From Protopterus annectens (Eukaryota; Chordata; Ceratodontiformes; Protopteridae), in the NCBI RefSeq assembly GCF_019279795.1, contig NC_056748.1, positions 606,102,636 through 606,166,635 of the forward strand: a stretch of DNA of 64,000 nucleotides, read 5' to 3'. The notes beneath the pieces are model-generated. The model was not told the origin of the DNA, did not search any database, and saw only the letters and a list, made by a program, of their open reading frames with translations. Below, piece by piece: positions 8,474 to 18,638 of the stretch; position 1 is the first letter of the stretch; each line of letters starts with the position of its first letter. The translations under genes were made by a program, and so were the position numbers.

Positions 8474-9479
8474 GCTTGTTTGGCTTGCCTGCTGTACTCT
8501 GCCTGAATATTGCTGATCTCTGCATTTTATTTTGAATTTAAGTTTTTCATTTAAGGTTTGGTTGCTTCTGTTTTGTATATCTTATTCTTATTTTGCATTT
8601 GTTTTGTTTTGTTTTAAGTTTTCTGTTCTGTTGGAATTTTAAGAGGTCTTGGCTAAGATCAGTTATAAAAGTTAGCAAATAATTCCTATGCAAACAGTGA
8701 ATAACATCAGCTAGCTAGTGAGAGGAGCTGAGAAACAGCATTCATCATTTAGCTAGAAATATCTCTAGCTGGAGGGCTTGTTTTGCTTGCTTGCTGTACT
8801 TTGCCTGAATATTGTTGATCTCTGTCTGCATTTTATTTTGAGTTGAAGTTTTATCATTTAAGGTTTGTTTGCTTCTGTTTTTTATCTTTTATTCTTATAT
8901 TGCATTTATTTTATTTTGTTTTTAGTTTTCTGTTCTGTAGGAATTCTAAGAGGTCTTGGCTAGGGTCAGTTGTAAAAGTTAGCAAATAATTCCTATACAA
9001 ACAGTGAATAACATCCGCAACTAGTGAGAGGAGCTGAGAAATAGCATTCATCATTTAGCTAGAAATATCTCTATTTAACTGGAGGGCTTGTTTGACTTAC
9101 TTGCTGTACTCTGCCTGAATATTGTTAATCTCTGCATTTTAGTTTGAAGTTTTTCATTTAAGGTTTGGTTACTTCTATTTTGTATCTTATTCTTGTATTA
9201 CATTTGTTTTGTTTTGTTTTCAGTTTTCTGTTCTGTTGGAGTTTTAAGAATATTTAGCTAGGGTCAGTTAGAAAAGTTAGCAAAGAATTAATTTGCAAAC
9301 AGTGAATAACATCATGTAATTAGGGAGAGGAGCTCAGAAATAGCATTCTTCATTTAGCTAGAAATATCTCTATTTAGCTAGAGTGCTTGTTTGGCTTGCT
9401 TGCTGCACTCTGCATGAATATTGCTGATCTCTGTCTGCATTCTATTTTTCCCACCCACCATGCAACTGTTGTTGTATTC

Positions 9480-9652
9480 TTAAACTTGGTGACTTTTGAG
9501 TTGCCCAACCCTACTATAAATCTAATTTTGGACACTCCTCCCAGTCCCATTTCATCAGCTCATTCTACTGAGTACAGACAGATCATTTGGGATGCCCCCC
9601 TTAGTTTCTTAACCTTGAATTATCATCTGTTTCATCCCTTCCCACTTAAATT
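9480..9652 (+). promoter_or_regulatory. conserved 5' UTR block (LINE B copy)
   Basis: This block (CTTGGTGACTTTTGAGTTGC, GGACACTCCTCCCAGT, CATTCTACTGAGTACAG, then AACCTTGAATTATC) recurs upstream of LINE F (36795-36960), LINE G (40640-40925) and LINE H (60724-60893). It is non-coding and better preserved than its surroundings, although the copies have different monomers around it. It is a candidate core promoter or packaging/RNA element of this LINE family. Confidence 0.6.
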
Positions 9653-9836
9653 TAAAAATTGCACTTTATTCAGCTGCTTTTGCTGTATTTGTGTTTTTTC
9701 CTACTTTATTGATTTATTTTGCTGTTGCTGCTTTTTCTTAAAAGTGTTCAATTGCATTTATTCTGCTGCATTTATTGCTGTTTGTTAGTAGCCTGATTAA
9801 ATTGTAACTGTTATTCTAAGCCTCTTGGTTTTGGTT

Positions 9837-10116
9837 TAAGCACTTGGGCTTCAGACCAATTGTTTTACATTAAGAAGATTTGTGGTCTACACTCTTGAGG
9901 CAGGAGAGGTAGCTTACAACCTTGTAAGGTTTGAATTGCTGGTTGAAGGCTTAGTGGGTTTGTTATTCTAAAAGTGGCTGAGTTCTGGTTTAAGCACTTG
10001 GGCTTCAAGCCAGTTATTTTACATTAAGAAGGTTTGTAGTTTGTACTCTTGTGGGAGGAGAGGGCAGCCTCTGCCCTTCTGAGCTGGGAGTTGCTGGTTG
10101 AAATCATATTGTGCCT
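9837..10116 (+). repeat. two 154-base tandem units in LINE B 5' UTR
   Basis: TAAGCACTTGGGCTTCA recurs at 9837 and 9991, each followed by TTTTACATTAAGAAG and a GGAGAGG motif. A matching pair lies in the LINE H 5' UTR at about 61040 and 61187. The first part of one unit lies in LINE F at about 37137. Confidence 0.7.
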
Positions 10117-10830
10117 GCTTATTTGAACTGTTTTTTTTTTTTTCTGAAATTGTTGCACTTTGTTTGCTGTAGCATATATTAGATTCAGATGTGCTGAATC
10201 TATTTCTGTTTGTATAACTTGAGCCCTAAACCAGGCCATCTTTTGTTGGAGAGTGTTCACCTGTGCCCTAGTAGCAAGATTGTGCAGTTAAAACTCATCT
10301 GATTGAAGGTTGCTAGAACAGGGATCATTTTGGAGCTTTATTATTGGTTAATTTGTTCAAATCAGTTTGCTCACATTTGCTACATAAGCACCACATTTGT
10401 GCTTGTTTTAGCAAAGCTCCACAAAATTTGGCAACCAGCTAATGCTCTGCTGTACTTATCTGATTAATCCAAGGCATCTTCTGATCTCTGCAAAACTTAA
10501 GTAGAATTTTTCACTGTATATTGCACTTTTCAGCTGAATTTGTACCATAATACTGCTTATTTGAACTTTTTTTCTGAAATTGTTGCACTTTGTTGTAGCA
10601 TAGACTACATTCAAACCTGCTGAATTTAGTTCTGTTTGTATAAGTTGAGCACTAAACCAGGCCATCTTTTGTTGGAGAGGGTTCCCATGCACCCCAGTGG
10701 CAGGAGTGTGCAGTTAGAACTCATCTGATGAATGTTGCTGGAACAGAGCTCAGTTTTCAGCTTTTTTATTAGTTAATTTGTTTAAATCAGTTTGCTCTCA
10801 TTTGCTAAATAAGCACCCCATTTGTGCGGG
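10117..10830 (+). repeat. two 438-base tandem units in LINE B 5' UTR
   Basis: GCTTATTTGAACT starts units at 10117 and 10555. Both then carry CTGAAATTGTTGCACTTTG, AACCAGGCCATCTTTTGTTG, TCATCTGAT and AAATCAGTTTGCT before CTAAATAAGCACC. LINE A begins with the start of this unit and LINE H has one worn copy (about 61360-61700). Together with the 305- and 154-base units this makes the LINE B 5' UTR a stack of three different tandem repeats. Confidence 0.7.
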
Positions 10831-11125
10831 TTTCTGCTTGTTTGCGCAACGCACACTGCTGAGCAGTGGTGGGCACTACTGGTGGTTATAGACACAAACA
10901 CTTCTCTCTGCAAATTTTCTCTTAGTACTCTGCTGGTTCTCTATTGGTTTAGTTCTCGCTATTGTCCCTCATTGGCAGGCAATACATTCAGAGAAGCTCC
11001 TGAATTACCAACACAGATCCTACCACTTGCCCATCATATTTTTTGTCTACTTCTCCTGTCCTCTACTTTACCTGGTCCTTCCTGTCCTCTCCCCATTTTC
11101 TGACCACATCACTTTACCTAGCATT

Positions 11126-12210
11126 ATGGATGGACAATTTCCCACAGTTTCCCCAGCCAGCCTGGTCTATGTGGGCATCCTGAGGCAATGTAGCAATTGC
11201 CTCATGTATGCTGACAACCCACTTCTTCTAGTCCACACAAATTCATTATGTGAGAGATACATCTATATCAAGATTGGGGTTGGGAGGGTGGCCTAATGGT
11301 TCAGGTGTTTGTCTTACAAATGCAAGGTGCTGGGTTTGAGTCTCACAAGGGATAATTGGCTAGGCTTAAAGTGGCTCACAAGGGTAGTTAGCCTAGTACT
11401 AATCTATGAACCTATGAACCTAAGAACCTAGAATCCAGGCTTTCTCACTCACCAGTCAGTTCATCTGATACTAAGGAGATTGTCAGCATGCACACCTCAC
11501 TTCCTGCACCTACCAAACCAACAACACATAAACTTACATATGTGGAGGTCCTTACAAGAAACTTACCTAAACAACAGAGACCTCCCAAACACAAATGCAA
11601 GCATGATTCACATAATGCATCCTCTTCAGAACATAATACACATAATATATCACATGCCAGTGTCTCACCAGTCAAGCCCCTAAGGCATAACACAAAAACA
11701 AACATATTAGGCATAGGTGACTCAATTGTGACACACACAGATGTGCCTCTCACCAGGTTGGATAAGGAAAAAGTCATGGTCAGGTGTCTGTCAGGTACCA
11801 GGATCCACCACATCACACAAGCACTCAAGTATCTCATCATAGTTCATGTTGATGTGAACAACTTGTGATGTACCTCACTGGATTGTGTGAAGAGAGACAA
11901 GACTGAGCTCTCTGATTATGTGTCTCAGGCAGGTATGTCCCTAGCCTTAAGCAGCCTTTTACCTTCATCTAGGATGATACCTCAATGCAAACAAAAAATG
12001 ATTGACTTCAACAATTGGCTTAGTTTCTGGTGTCATTCAAAACAGATCTAACATTTGTCAGCCTAGGATGACATGGTCAACAGACCTTGATACTTTGCCA
12101 GAGATGGTCTTCATCTGTCACCCCTGGGATTTCAGTTACTGGCTAAGGCTCTTGCCACCTCCATAGTGCCTTTTTTAGGCAATGTCTCAAAAACAAAATT
12201 CCAAGCATAA
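11126..12210 (+). pseudogene. LINE B ORF1 (zinc-finger-like plus esterase), broken
   Basis: Starts MDGQFPTVSPASL, the form also seen in LINE F, instead of MSKGQ as in A, C and G. The cysteine knuckle (QCSNCLMY, then LCERY, so one cysteine is lost) is followed by a 148-base SINE insertion. The frame then resumes with TYVEVLTRNLPKQQRPPK, GIGDSIVTHTDVPLTRLDKE and CLSGTRIHHITQALK. GVND is replaced by DVNN, and the DGLHLSPLGF box is recognisable near 12108. Several stops and frame changes are present (for example the TGA at 11866). The TAA at 12208 lies 29 bases before the ORF2 start. Confidence 0.8.
11274..11421 (+). mobile_element. tRNA-derived SINE with a CR1-like 3' tail
   Basis: About 148 bases inserted in LINE B ORF1. 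The head looks like a tRNA: A-box-like GGTGGCCTAATGGTTCAG, CTTACAAATGCAAGG in the anticodon-arm region, and B-box-like GGGTTTGAGTCTC. The rest (TTGGCTAGGCTTAAAGTGGC, then TAGTTAGCCTAGTACTAATC and two TATGAACC units) matches the 3' end of LINE A, C and D, including the CTAGGC/GCCTAG hairpin arms. Target duplication is short or unclear (AAGA on both sides). This is the classic design of a SINE that borrows a partner LINE's 3' end; the partnership is inferred from the shared tail. Confidence 0.8.
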
Positions 12211-12239
12211 AAATACTCTCTTAAAACAACCTCAAGGTT

Positions 12240-15035
12240 ATGCTGCTAAACGCTAGGAGTCTAAACCAGAAACTGCACTCACTAGAAGCAGTCCTCACCT
12301 TGGAAGATGCTGACATTTGTGCAGTCACTGAGACCTGGTTTAAGGCTGTGGAGAGCACCCCAGCTATACCAGGCTACATTCCTTCCACACATTCAGACCA
12401 CAAACTGAGGGCATGAGAACTAAAGGAGTTGGTGTATCAATACTCATTAAAGATAAATAGAGCTCTAGATTGGTTAAACAGCATGATTCCCTTGAATTAC
12501 ATCAGGTACAATTGACTGTAGGTAGACCCCTCTTCAGGTCATTGCCAACTATAGGAGCCCCAACATGAATCTGGGCATCCACTCAGCCTATTTGGATCTA
12601 CTTGAGTCAATCAAGATGCAACCGAACATCCTGGTTTTGGGTGACTTTAATTACCCATCCATTGACTGGGTAAATTATACGTGTTCTAGCTCACTTGCCC
12701 AAAGGTTCCTGGACTTCATTAACTCCAATGACTGAAACAGCTGGTTGCCATACCCACAAAGGGCTCAAACATCCTGGATCTGGTGCTCATCAACATGGGG
12801 GACCACTGCACAACCCCCAGTGTGTGGCCATTCCTGGTGAGATCTGACCACAAATCATTCTTGTTGTAACAAAAGACCCCCCCCCCCCTTAGCAACAACT
12901 AGACTAAAAAACTTCTCCAAGGCCAATTACAACCTCTTACATGACAGCATAAATATCTTCATAGCCCCTCCTCTTACTAATGGAACAGACACCTATGCTG
13001 AATTATACACCAATGCTTTATATCAGCACCTGTACAATTGTATTGACTTTGCCATACCTGATAGAACTAAAGCAAGATCTTCAAGGAAAAACAAATTTAC
13101 CAGGTGGACAAGTGGCATTAATAGGATGTACAATAGAAGAAAGACATTACTGCCTAAGAGTAGGAAGGAATGGTCTCAAAATGGGAAACACTCCCTCCTC
13201 AACTTTAAGAAACAAATAAGACTCCTAGTGAAGTCCTCCAAAGCTAACTAGCAATCCAAATTAGCTTCCCTAACTAAGGGTAACCAAAAGACATGCTTTA
13301 TTAGATCCGTAACCTCAAAGGTAAGGCCCAGATTCACAATGGACTCATAGATAATTTAATTGTACTACATATGCTGAACCTGTGATATAGCAAACCTACT
13401 GGCTGACAGGTTCAGTGAAAACATCACTCTCCTGTCCTCACCACATATACATGAAAGCATCCCTAACACCAGTCCCCCACCTAGTATCTCCAAGGATCTG
13501 GTCCTAAATGCCCTCTCCAAGGCCAAAAACACAGCCTCTATAGGACCAGACAACATCCTGGGCTGTGTTCTACACGGGTTAAAACAGGAATTAGCATCAC
13601 CATCGGGCATGCTTTTCACTCACAGCCTAACCACTGGTTTTGTCCCAGTGGAATGGAAAACAGCTACCATTAGCCTTTTTCACAAAGGGGGTGCATCCAT
13701 GGACCCCGGGAACTATAGACCCATTAGCCTAAAGAGCCTTATCTACAAGGCAATGCAGTGAATCATCATGAACCTTATTAACAAAGCTATAGAAAATCTC
13801 CAAATGTGTGTCCCCACACTGTTTAGCTTTGTCAAGGGGAGATCATGGCTGTTAAACTTGGCAGACTTCTTCGAGATAGTCATCAAAGCCCTAGATGAGA
13901 GCAAATCTGTGCCCAAAGCCCTAGATGAGGGCAAATCTGTACATACAGCCTACTTAGACTTAGCCAAGGCCTTTGATACAATCTTCCACTCAGCCATCAT
14001 TGATAAACTCATCTAGCTGGATATCAACCCATATATTGTCAGGTGGGTTGCAAACTGGCTCACTGATAGAATTCATACAGTTAAAATAGGGGGCTCCACT
14101 TACTCCAGCAGACCTGTAAGCAGGGTGTTCCACAGGGATCAGTTTTGGGACCCCTACTGTTCAGAAACTACTTCTCTGAAGTACAGGCTTAAACTAAAGG
14201 GCTGTGGCTGACAAAGTTTGCTGATGACTGCAAACTGAGAGCGATCATTGAAACCCCTAGTGATGTCAACATCCTGCAAGTAGGTCTTATGCAGACTAAT
14301 GACTGGTGCCAAAGTCATGGTCTTAAATTTTAATGCAAAAAATGCATTATCATCCTCTTTGGCAAGGGTTATGTTCCTGCAAACTACCACATCAATAACA
14401 ATACCCTAAGCACACAATCAGTGGTGAGAGATCTGGACACACAGGTCAACAGCAACTTTAACTTCGATCAACATGTCTCCACAGTGGTAAGAAGGGCATT
14501 TTACACTGCTTATCTCATAATTAAGAGGATTGCCTCCAGAAAAAAGAGGTTATAACTCCCCTGTACTCTTCCGTCATCAGGCCAATAATAGAATACAATG
14601 CTCCCTTTGGTATGTTCCTTTCCAAACACCTGCAGGTATTGGAGAGACCACAAAGGTTCCTTACAAAGAAAATTCATTATCTTCAAGGTCTGTCTTATGT
14701 GGACAGACTAAAATCATTGGAACTTTACTCTGTGTCATACAGACTGCTCAGAGGTGACCTGTGCCTTGCATATAGAGCAACCTCTGACCCAGCTTTAATG
14801 GAAATGCTGCACATTCACAAGACAAATGGCACAATGGTCACTCGCTTAAAGGACCTTAACCTGGTATGTGACATCAACAGAACTTGCTGAAGAGAGATTT
14901 TTCTCACAGAAGTTGCATCACCTTTGGAACAAACTTCCTATTCATGTTTAACAAACCCCCTTGTTGGCCCTATTTAAGGGTAATTTGGATGATTGGATGG
15001 GTAACCGGAAATTCACCCCTGGGGTTCCACCTGTG
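12240..15035 (+). pseudogene. LINE B ORF2: endonuclease and reverse transcriptase, heavily broken
   Basis: Starts ATGCTGCTAAACGCTAGG (MLLNARSLNQKLHSL), 29 bases after the ORF1 stop. Endonuclease boxes include AVTETWFKAVESTP and GDFNYPSIDW. The RT includes ISLFHKGGASMDPGNYRPIS, LFSFVKGRSWLLNLADFFE, YLDLAKAFDTI and a FADDCKL-like box near 14217. The C-terminus has LERPQRFLTKKI and SYRLLRGDLCLAYRATSDP. A run of about 12 C at 12879 lies in the proline-rich EN-RT linker. An in-frame 30-base duplication (13888-13947) repeats ALDEGKSV in the fingers. Stops and frameshifts are numerous. Confidence 0.85.
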
Positions 15036-15161
15036 TCCCTCTTGGACAAGGGCAATAGGTGCTGATTTTAGTGACTATGTGAACCAGATGCCCTTGGGGT
15101 CATGGGTTGAATTTGGCTTGACTTGTAAGGGCCCTGGGCCATTAGGCTAGTAACATACTAT

Positions 15162-15765
15162 GATAATCTCTTTCTGACCACCATGTGTCAAGAGTTGTCA
15201 GAAAATCCTTGTACTTTATGCAGCTGATTGCCAAGGGAATATCATCAAGATCAAAAGAGGTTATTGTCCTCTTGTATTTAGCACTGATCAGACAAATTAC
15301 ATAACGCAATGCCCCCTGTTGTATGCACCACTCCAGATGTATCAAACAGTTGGAAAGATAACAGAGGTTGCTAACAAAGAGGCCCATTGGCTTATAAAAG
15401 TTTTGTACCTATTTTCTGTGTCTTACAGGCTCCATAGTGGAGACCTATACCCTGCTTTCTGAGCAGTCAGTGACCCAGTAGTCCAAGATCTCCTGTATGT
15501 TCATAAATCAATCAGTCCTAAAATTACCAGATGAAGAGATCTAAACCTGCTTCAGCAGATCAGTAAAATAAGGTGGAGAGAAAGCTTCATTAGTCAGCAT
15601 CTCTCTCATCTCTGAAATAGACTCCGCTGCAGATAACGCTCATACAGGACCTGGAAAATTGGATGGGTGTTCATAAATTCACCCCAGGTATGACTGGCAT
15701 AGCTCTCCTTGAGAAGGGAGCTGTAGTTGAGGCTGGAAAATGGCAAGATGTAAAGGTTGCAAGAC
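15162..15765 (+). mobile_element. older CR1-like LINE fragment, ORF2 C-terminus
   Basis: Directly behind LINE B lies a second, more worn copy of the RT C-terminus. Recognisable pieces are SRVVRKSLYFMQLIAKGI, a LIRQ...NAP region, KQLER then RLLTKRPIGL, and a stretch at about 15650-15710 equivalent to LDGWVHKFTPGMTGIALLEK. It is in the same orientation, so LINE B may have landed next to or inside it. No intact frame remains. Confidence 0.7.
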
Positions 15766-16186
15766 TGGGTAGCCTTAAACTTCCTATGATTCCGGTAACT
15801 TGCCTGCCAGAGCAGGCATGACAGACACTCCAGGTGGCATGGTAAATGTATTGTATTGCTGCCAGAACTCAATATGCGCATAACCCACTAGCCCCAGTCC
15901 TGACTGTTGTTTTCTATTTTATGACATCACCATTAAACAATTATTTTGGTGCTTGTAGGCTAATGTCCTTACTTGTGACAGTCATTTCTTAAGTTGCTAT
16001 ATATTTCTCAGCTGTAATGAATTTGTGTTGTACTGCAATTAGGCTTTTCTTTCTTTATGCCACTACAGCATTTTGTTGTTAATTACCTCTTAATATTTAT
16101 ATTATTATGACATAGTTCTTCATTACCCTTGTAAAATTTCTTTTCCCTAAAGCATTTCTAACTGTGCTAATTTCCTTAATTGTGCA

Positions 16187-16190
<4 letters not shown>
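15766..16190. other. no gene seen
   Basis: AT-rich unique-looking sequence with no supported feature, up to a long CA repeat. Confidence 0.5.

Positions 16191-16191
<1 letters not shown>

Positions 16192-16267
<76 letters not shown>
16192..16267. repeat. (CA)n microsatellite
   Basis: About 38 uninterrupted CA units. Confidence 0.95.
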
Positions 16268-16269
<2 letters not shown>

Positions 16270-16405
16270 AGGCACTGCCAAAATCATAGATATGAAAGGA
16301 TAATATTACCTCTTATTTAAGATGTGACCCCAAGACTTATTGCATACCATGTTGGATAATACCCTTTTAATGGGAAAACTCGACATTTATATGACCAGAG
16401 GCTTT

Positions 16406-16478
16406 TGCTGGTTCAGTGGTGGTGATGCCATCACAGAATGCTGGAGGTCTTGGGTTTGAGTCCCACATAGCAGCTTAT
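16406..16478 (+). mobile_element. possible tRNA-like SINE head
   Basis: TGCTGGTTCAGTGGTGGTGA resembles an A box. GGGTTTGAGTCCCAC, 30 bases further on, resembles a B box. The spacing is tRNA-like, and GGGTTTGAGTC is shared with the SINE at 11274. No clear LINE-type tail follows, so it may be a truncated SINE or a chance tRNA relic. Confidence 0.4.
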
Positions 16479-17639
16479 ATTATCCCTTCACATCTATGAC
16501 CTTAACTGTGCCAGTTATTCCTGAATTTGCATGCATATGACAACTGTACTGAGCCTATGTACCACTGAAATTAGGCTTATTTTTGTTATACTGTACACTA
16601 TTACAACATTGATTAGGTGTGAACTGTATATTAGTAGTGTTTGTTTTAGGCATGTTATTTATGCTACTGCCCTAACCTGTGCCACACATCCCTGTACTTG
16701 CCATACTGTGTACGACAACTCAACATACATCTGTTTTCTATAGCAGTGACCATTTTATTTATGTAATTCCTGTCCCTTGGTGTTATCCCCAGTCATGTCA
16801 TAGATGTTGCCCAGTCATGGATATAAACATTGCTCTTATGACTGTATGACTCCTTCCAGTACCTATTTTATTAAAATGTACAACATAATTCTGACTATTC
16901 TTGTGTGCTGGTCTCTTTTTCTATGATAATCTCTTTTTAATTTTGTTATTGCTGCTTTGTTTCTCTACATTTATTTTTTTATTTTTTCTGCAAAATTGGC
17001 TGTGGAGAAGGTAGTAGTGAGACAGCAACCACAGTGCCCTTTCCTGGCACATGCAACAGCTGTTGTATGCCCAGCAGTCTCCAGGTCAGAGTCTCTGAAG
17101 AATGATGAAAATTCTCCCATGGAAAGTGACTGATGCCTCTGCTGCAGCTTTTCTGGTGGTTGGCATAGGCTCCTTATTGGGGAGTGTCATGGAGTTGTGG
17201 CAGGTAGTCAGGACTGAAGTGAACTGGTAGCTTGATACCTTTATTGGTGCCCTGGAACATATCTTCATATGACTGGTAGAGTCACATAGCTGCCTGACCC
17301 TGACCATCAAGTTCCCAGCAGCAGAGCCAGGCTATGATGTCAGACATCAATGTGCCTGACTTACAAGTTTGTTCCCCTTTGGAATAGTTTGGCAGGTTAT
17401 CCTACCCCACCCAGTGCCTCATCATGATGATCTTCTTCCTTGTGTGTCACCTACCCTCTCCTGTTTGTTGTCCATTCCTCCCATCACCAGTTTCCACACT
17501 CTGTCTGTGTTTCTTTACTTACCCCACCTTTTGTATCAGCACCTCCACTGTAAGTCTTTGACTGTGTTATGTTTGTGTGTCTGCCTCTGCTGACATCCTT
17601 GCACCCAACTTCCTAACCATGACAATCCCATGATTCCAT
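16479..17639. other. no gene seen
   Basis: Mixed sequence with only short frames. No recognised domain, RNA or repeat. Confidence 0.4.
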
Positions 17640-17800
17640 CCTGTTCTACTCTTCTTTCCAAAGAAAGGGTCCAGATTTTGGAAGAGGTGCCTTTATCTAT
17701 CAAACAGAGTACTCCCCTAGGAATCTTTATATCCAGTTTGGATGACTGGATGAGTGATCATAGATTTTCACTGGGGATATATGGAGAAAGTCTTCTTAAA
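17640..17800 (+). mobile_element. tiny CR1-like LINE ORF2 C-terminal fragment
   Basis: At 17700-17790 the sequence reads about LGIFISSLDDWMSDHRFSLGI. This corresponds to LFKRNLDEWMGDHRFTPGI at the end of LINE A and D ORF2. The fragment is short and old. Confidence 0.55.
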
Positions 17801-18559
17801 GGGTGACATTGTTAGGCTGCAACCAGAACTGGGTGTTGTAGTTGAGCTACTTTATGCTCTTCATGGTTTTACACTTAGTAACAGCCTATGGACGTATAAA
17901 ATGAGCACCTGTCTCATTAAAAAGAGAATGCCCTCCTTCCATTACCTGCATACCATTCTTCTATTTCCTAGCTCTTGTAAGGCTCCCAGCTATGCCCATG
18001 TAGCATCTATGTGATGCTTTGATAAGTGTGTGAACATGCATTGCATTGATGGGCCTGGGTCATGTAGCCTCTCATGGTACAGTCAGCTCGCTTGTGTGGT
18101 GTCTGCTGTTTGTATGATTGCACTAATTCTTTACACAGTACTCTGTCAGTACTGTGTAATGATAAAGGCTTGTATCAGCCTTGTTCTTGTTATACCAGCA
18201 TTTATGCACACCTAATCCCAACTGGGCTGCATCATATAACCTTGACCATGGTATTTATTACAGTTTAGTCATGTTATCATCTTTTTGAATACCCCCCTCC
18301 CCAAGGTGTTAGTAACTGATATATATTACCACCTTTTCTGTATGACTCTTTTGCTGCTGACACAGTGCTTTCATTTTTATGGATTGACAGATGAATGCCT
18401 CATTTGCGGAGAAAGCTAGATTGTGTCCACTTGATGTACTCAGATGTTTTGTTCAATAAAAGGAAGAAGGTAATTATGTGCAGTATGGAAGCATAGCCAT
18501 ATACTGCTAAAGAAGATTTGTTTACAAATACTGGAAAATACAAACACACATGCAAATAC

Positions 18560-18638
<79 letters not shown>

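Larger units (their letters stand above)
8002..9460 (+). repeat. 305-base tandem monomer array in LINE B 5' UTR
   Basis: Together with 3541-3660 this forms about four and a half head-to-tail monomers. Landmarks recur each time: GCTGTACTCTGCCTGAATAT (about 3558, 8498, 8802 and 9107; partly at 9403), TTTTCATTTAAGGTTTGGTT, TCTGTTCTGTTGGA, and GGAGCTGAGAAATAGCATTC followed by ATTTAGCTAGAAATATCTCT. Once the nested LINE A and SINE are removed, the spacing is about 300-306 bases. Monomers differ by scattered substitutions, so the array is not freshly amplified. The last monomer is partial and runs into the conserved 5' UTR block. Arrays like this in other LINEs, such as mouse L1, act as promoters; that role here is inference. 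Confidence 0.8.
3541..15161 (+). mobile_element. LINE B, CR1-like, with long modular 5' UTR
   Basis: A long CR1-like copy. From 5' to 3' it has about four tandem monomers of 305 bases (3541-3660 and 8002-9460), a conserved 5' UTR block (9480-9652), two units of 154 bases, two units of 438 bases, ORF1 (11126-12210), ORF2 (12240 to about 15035) and a short 3' UTR. LINE A (3661-7996) has inserted into the first monomer and a DANA-type SINE (8182-8459) later in the same unit. A tRNA-headed SINE (11274-11421) interrupts ORF1. Both ORFs carry many stops and frameshifts, so it is an older subfamily than LINE A. Confidence 0.75.

Noticed and set aside
8002-9460. Possible satellite or CRISPR-like array
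   Set aside because: The repeats are contiguous, 305 bases long and lead into LINE B ORF1. There are no short spacers of constant size and the genome is eukaryotic.
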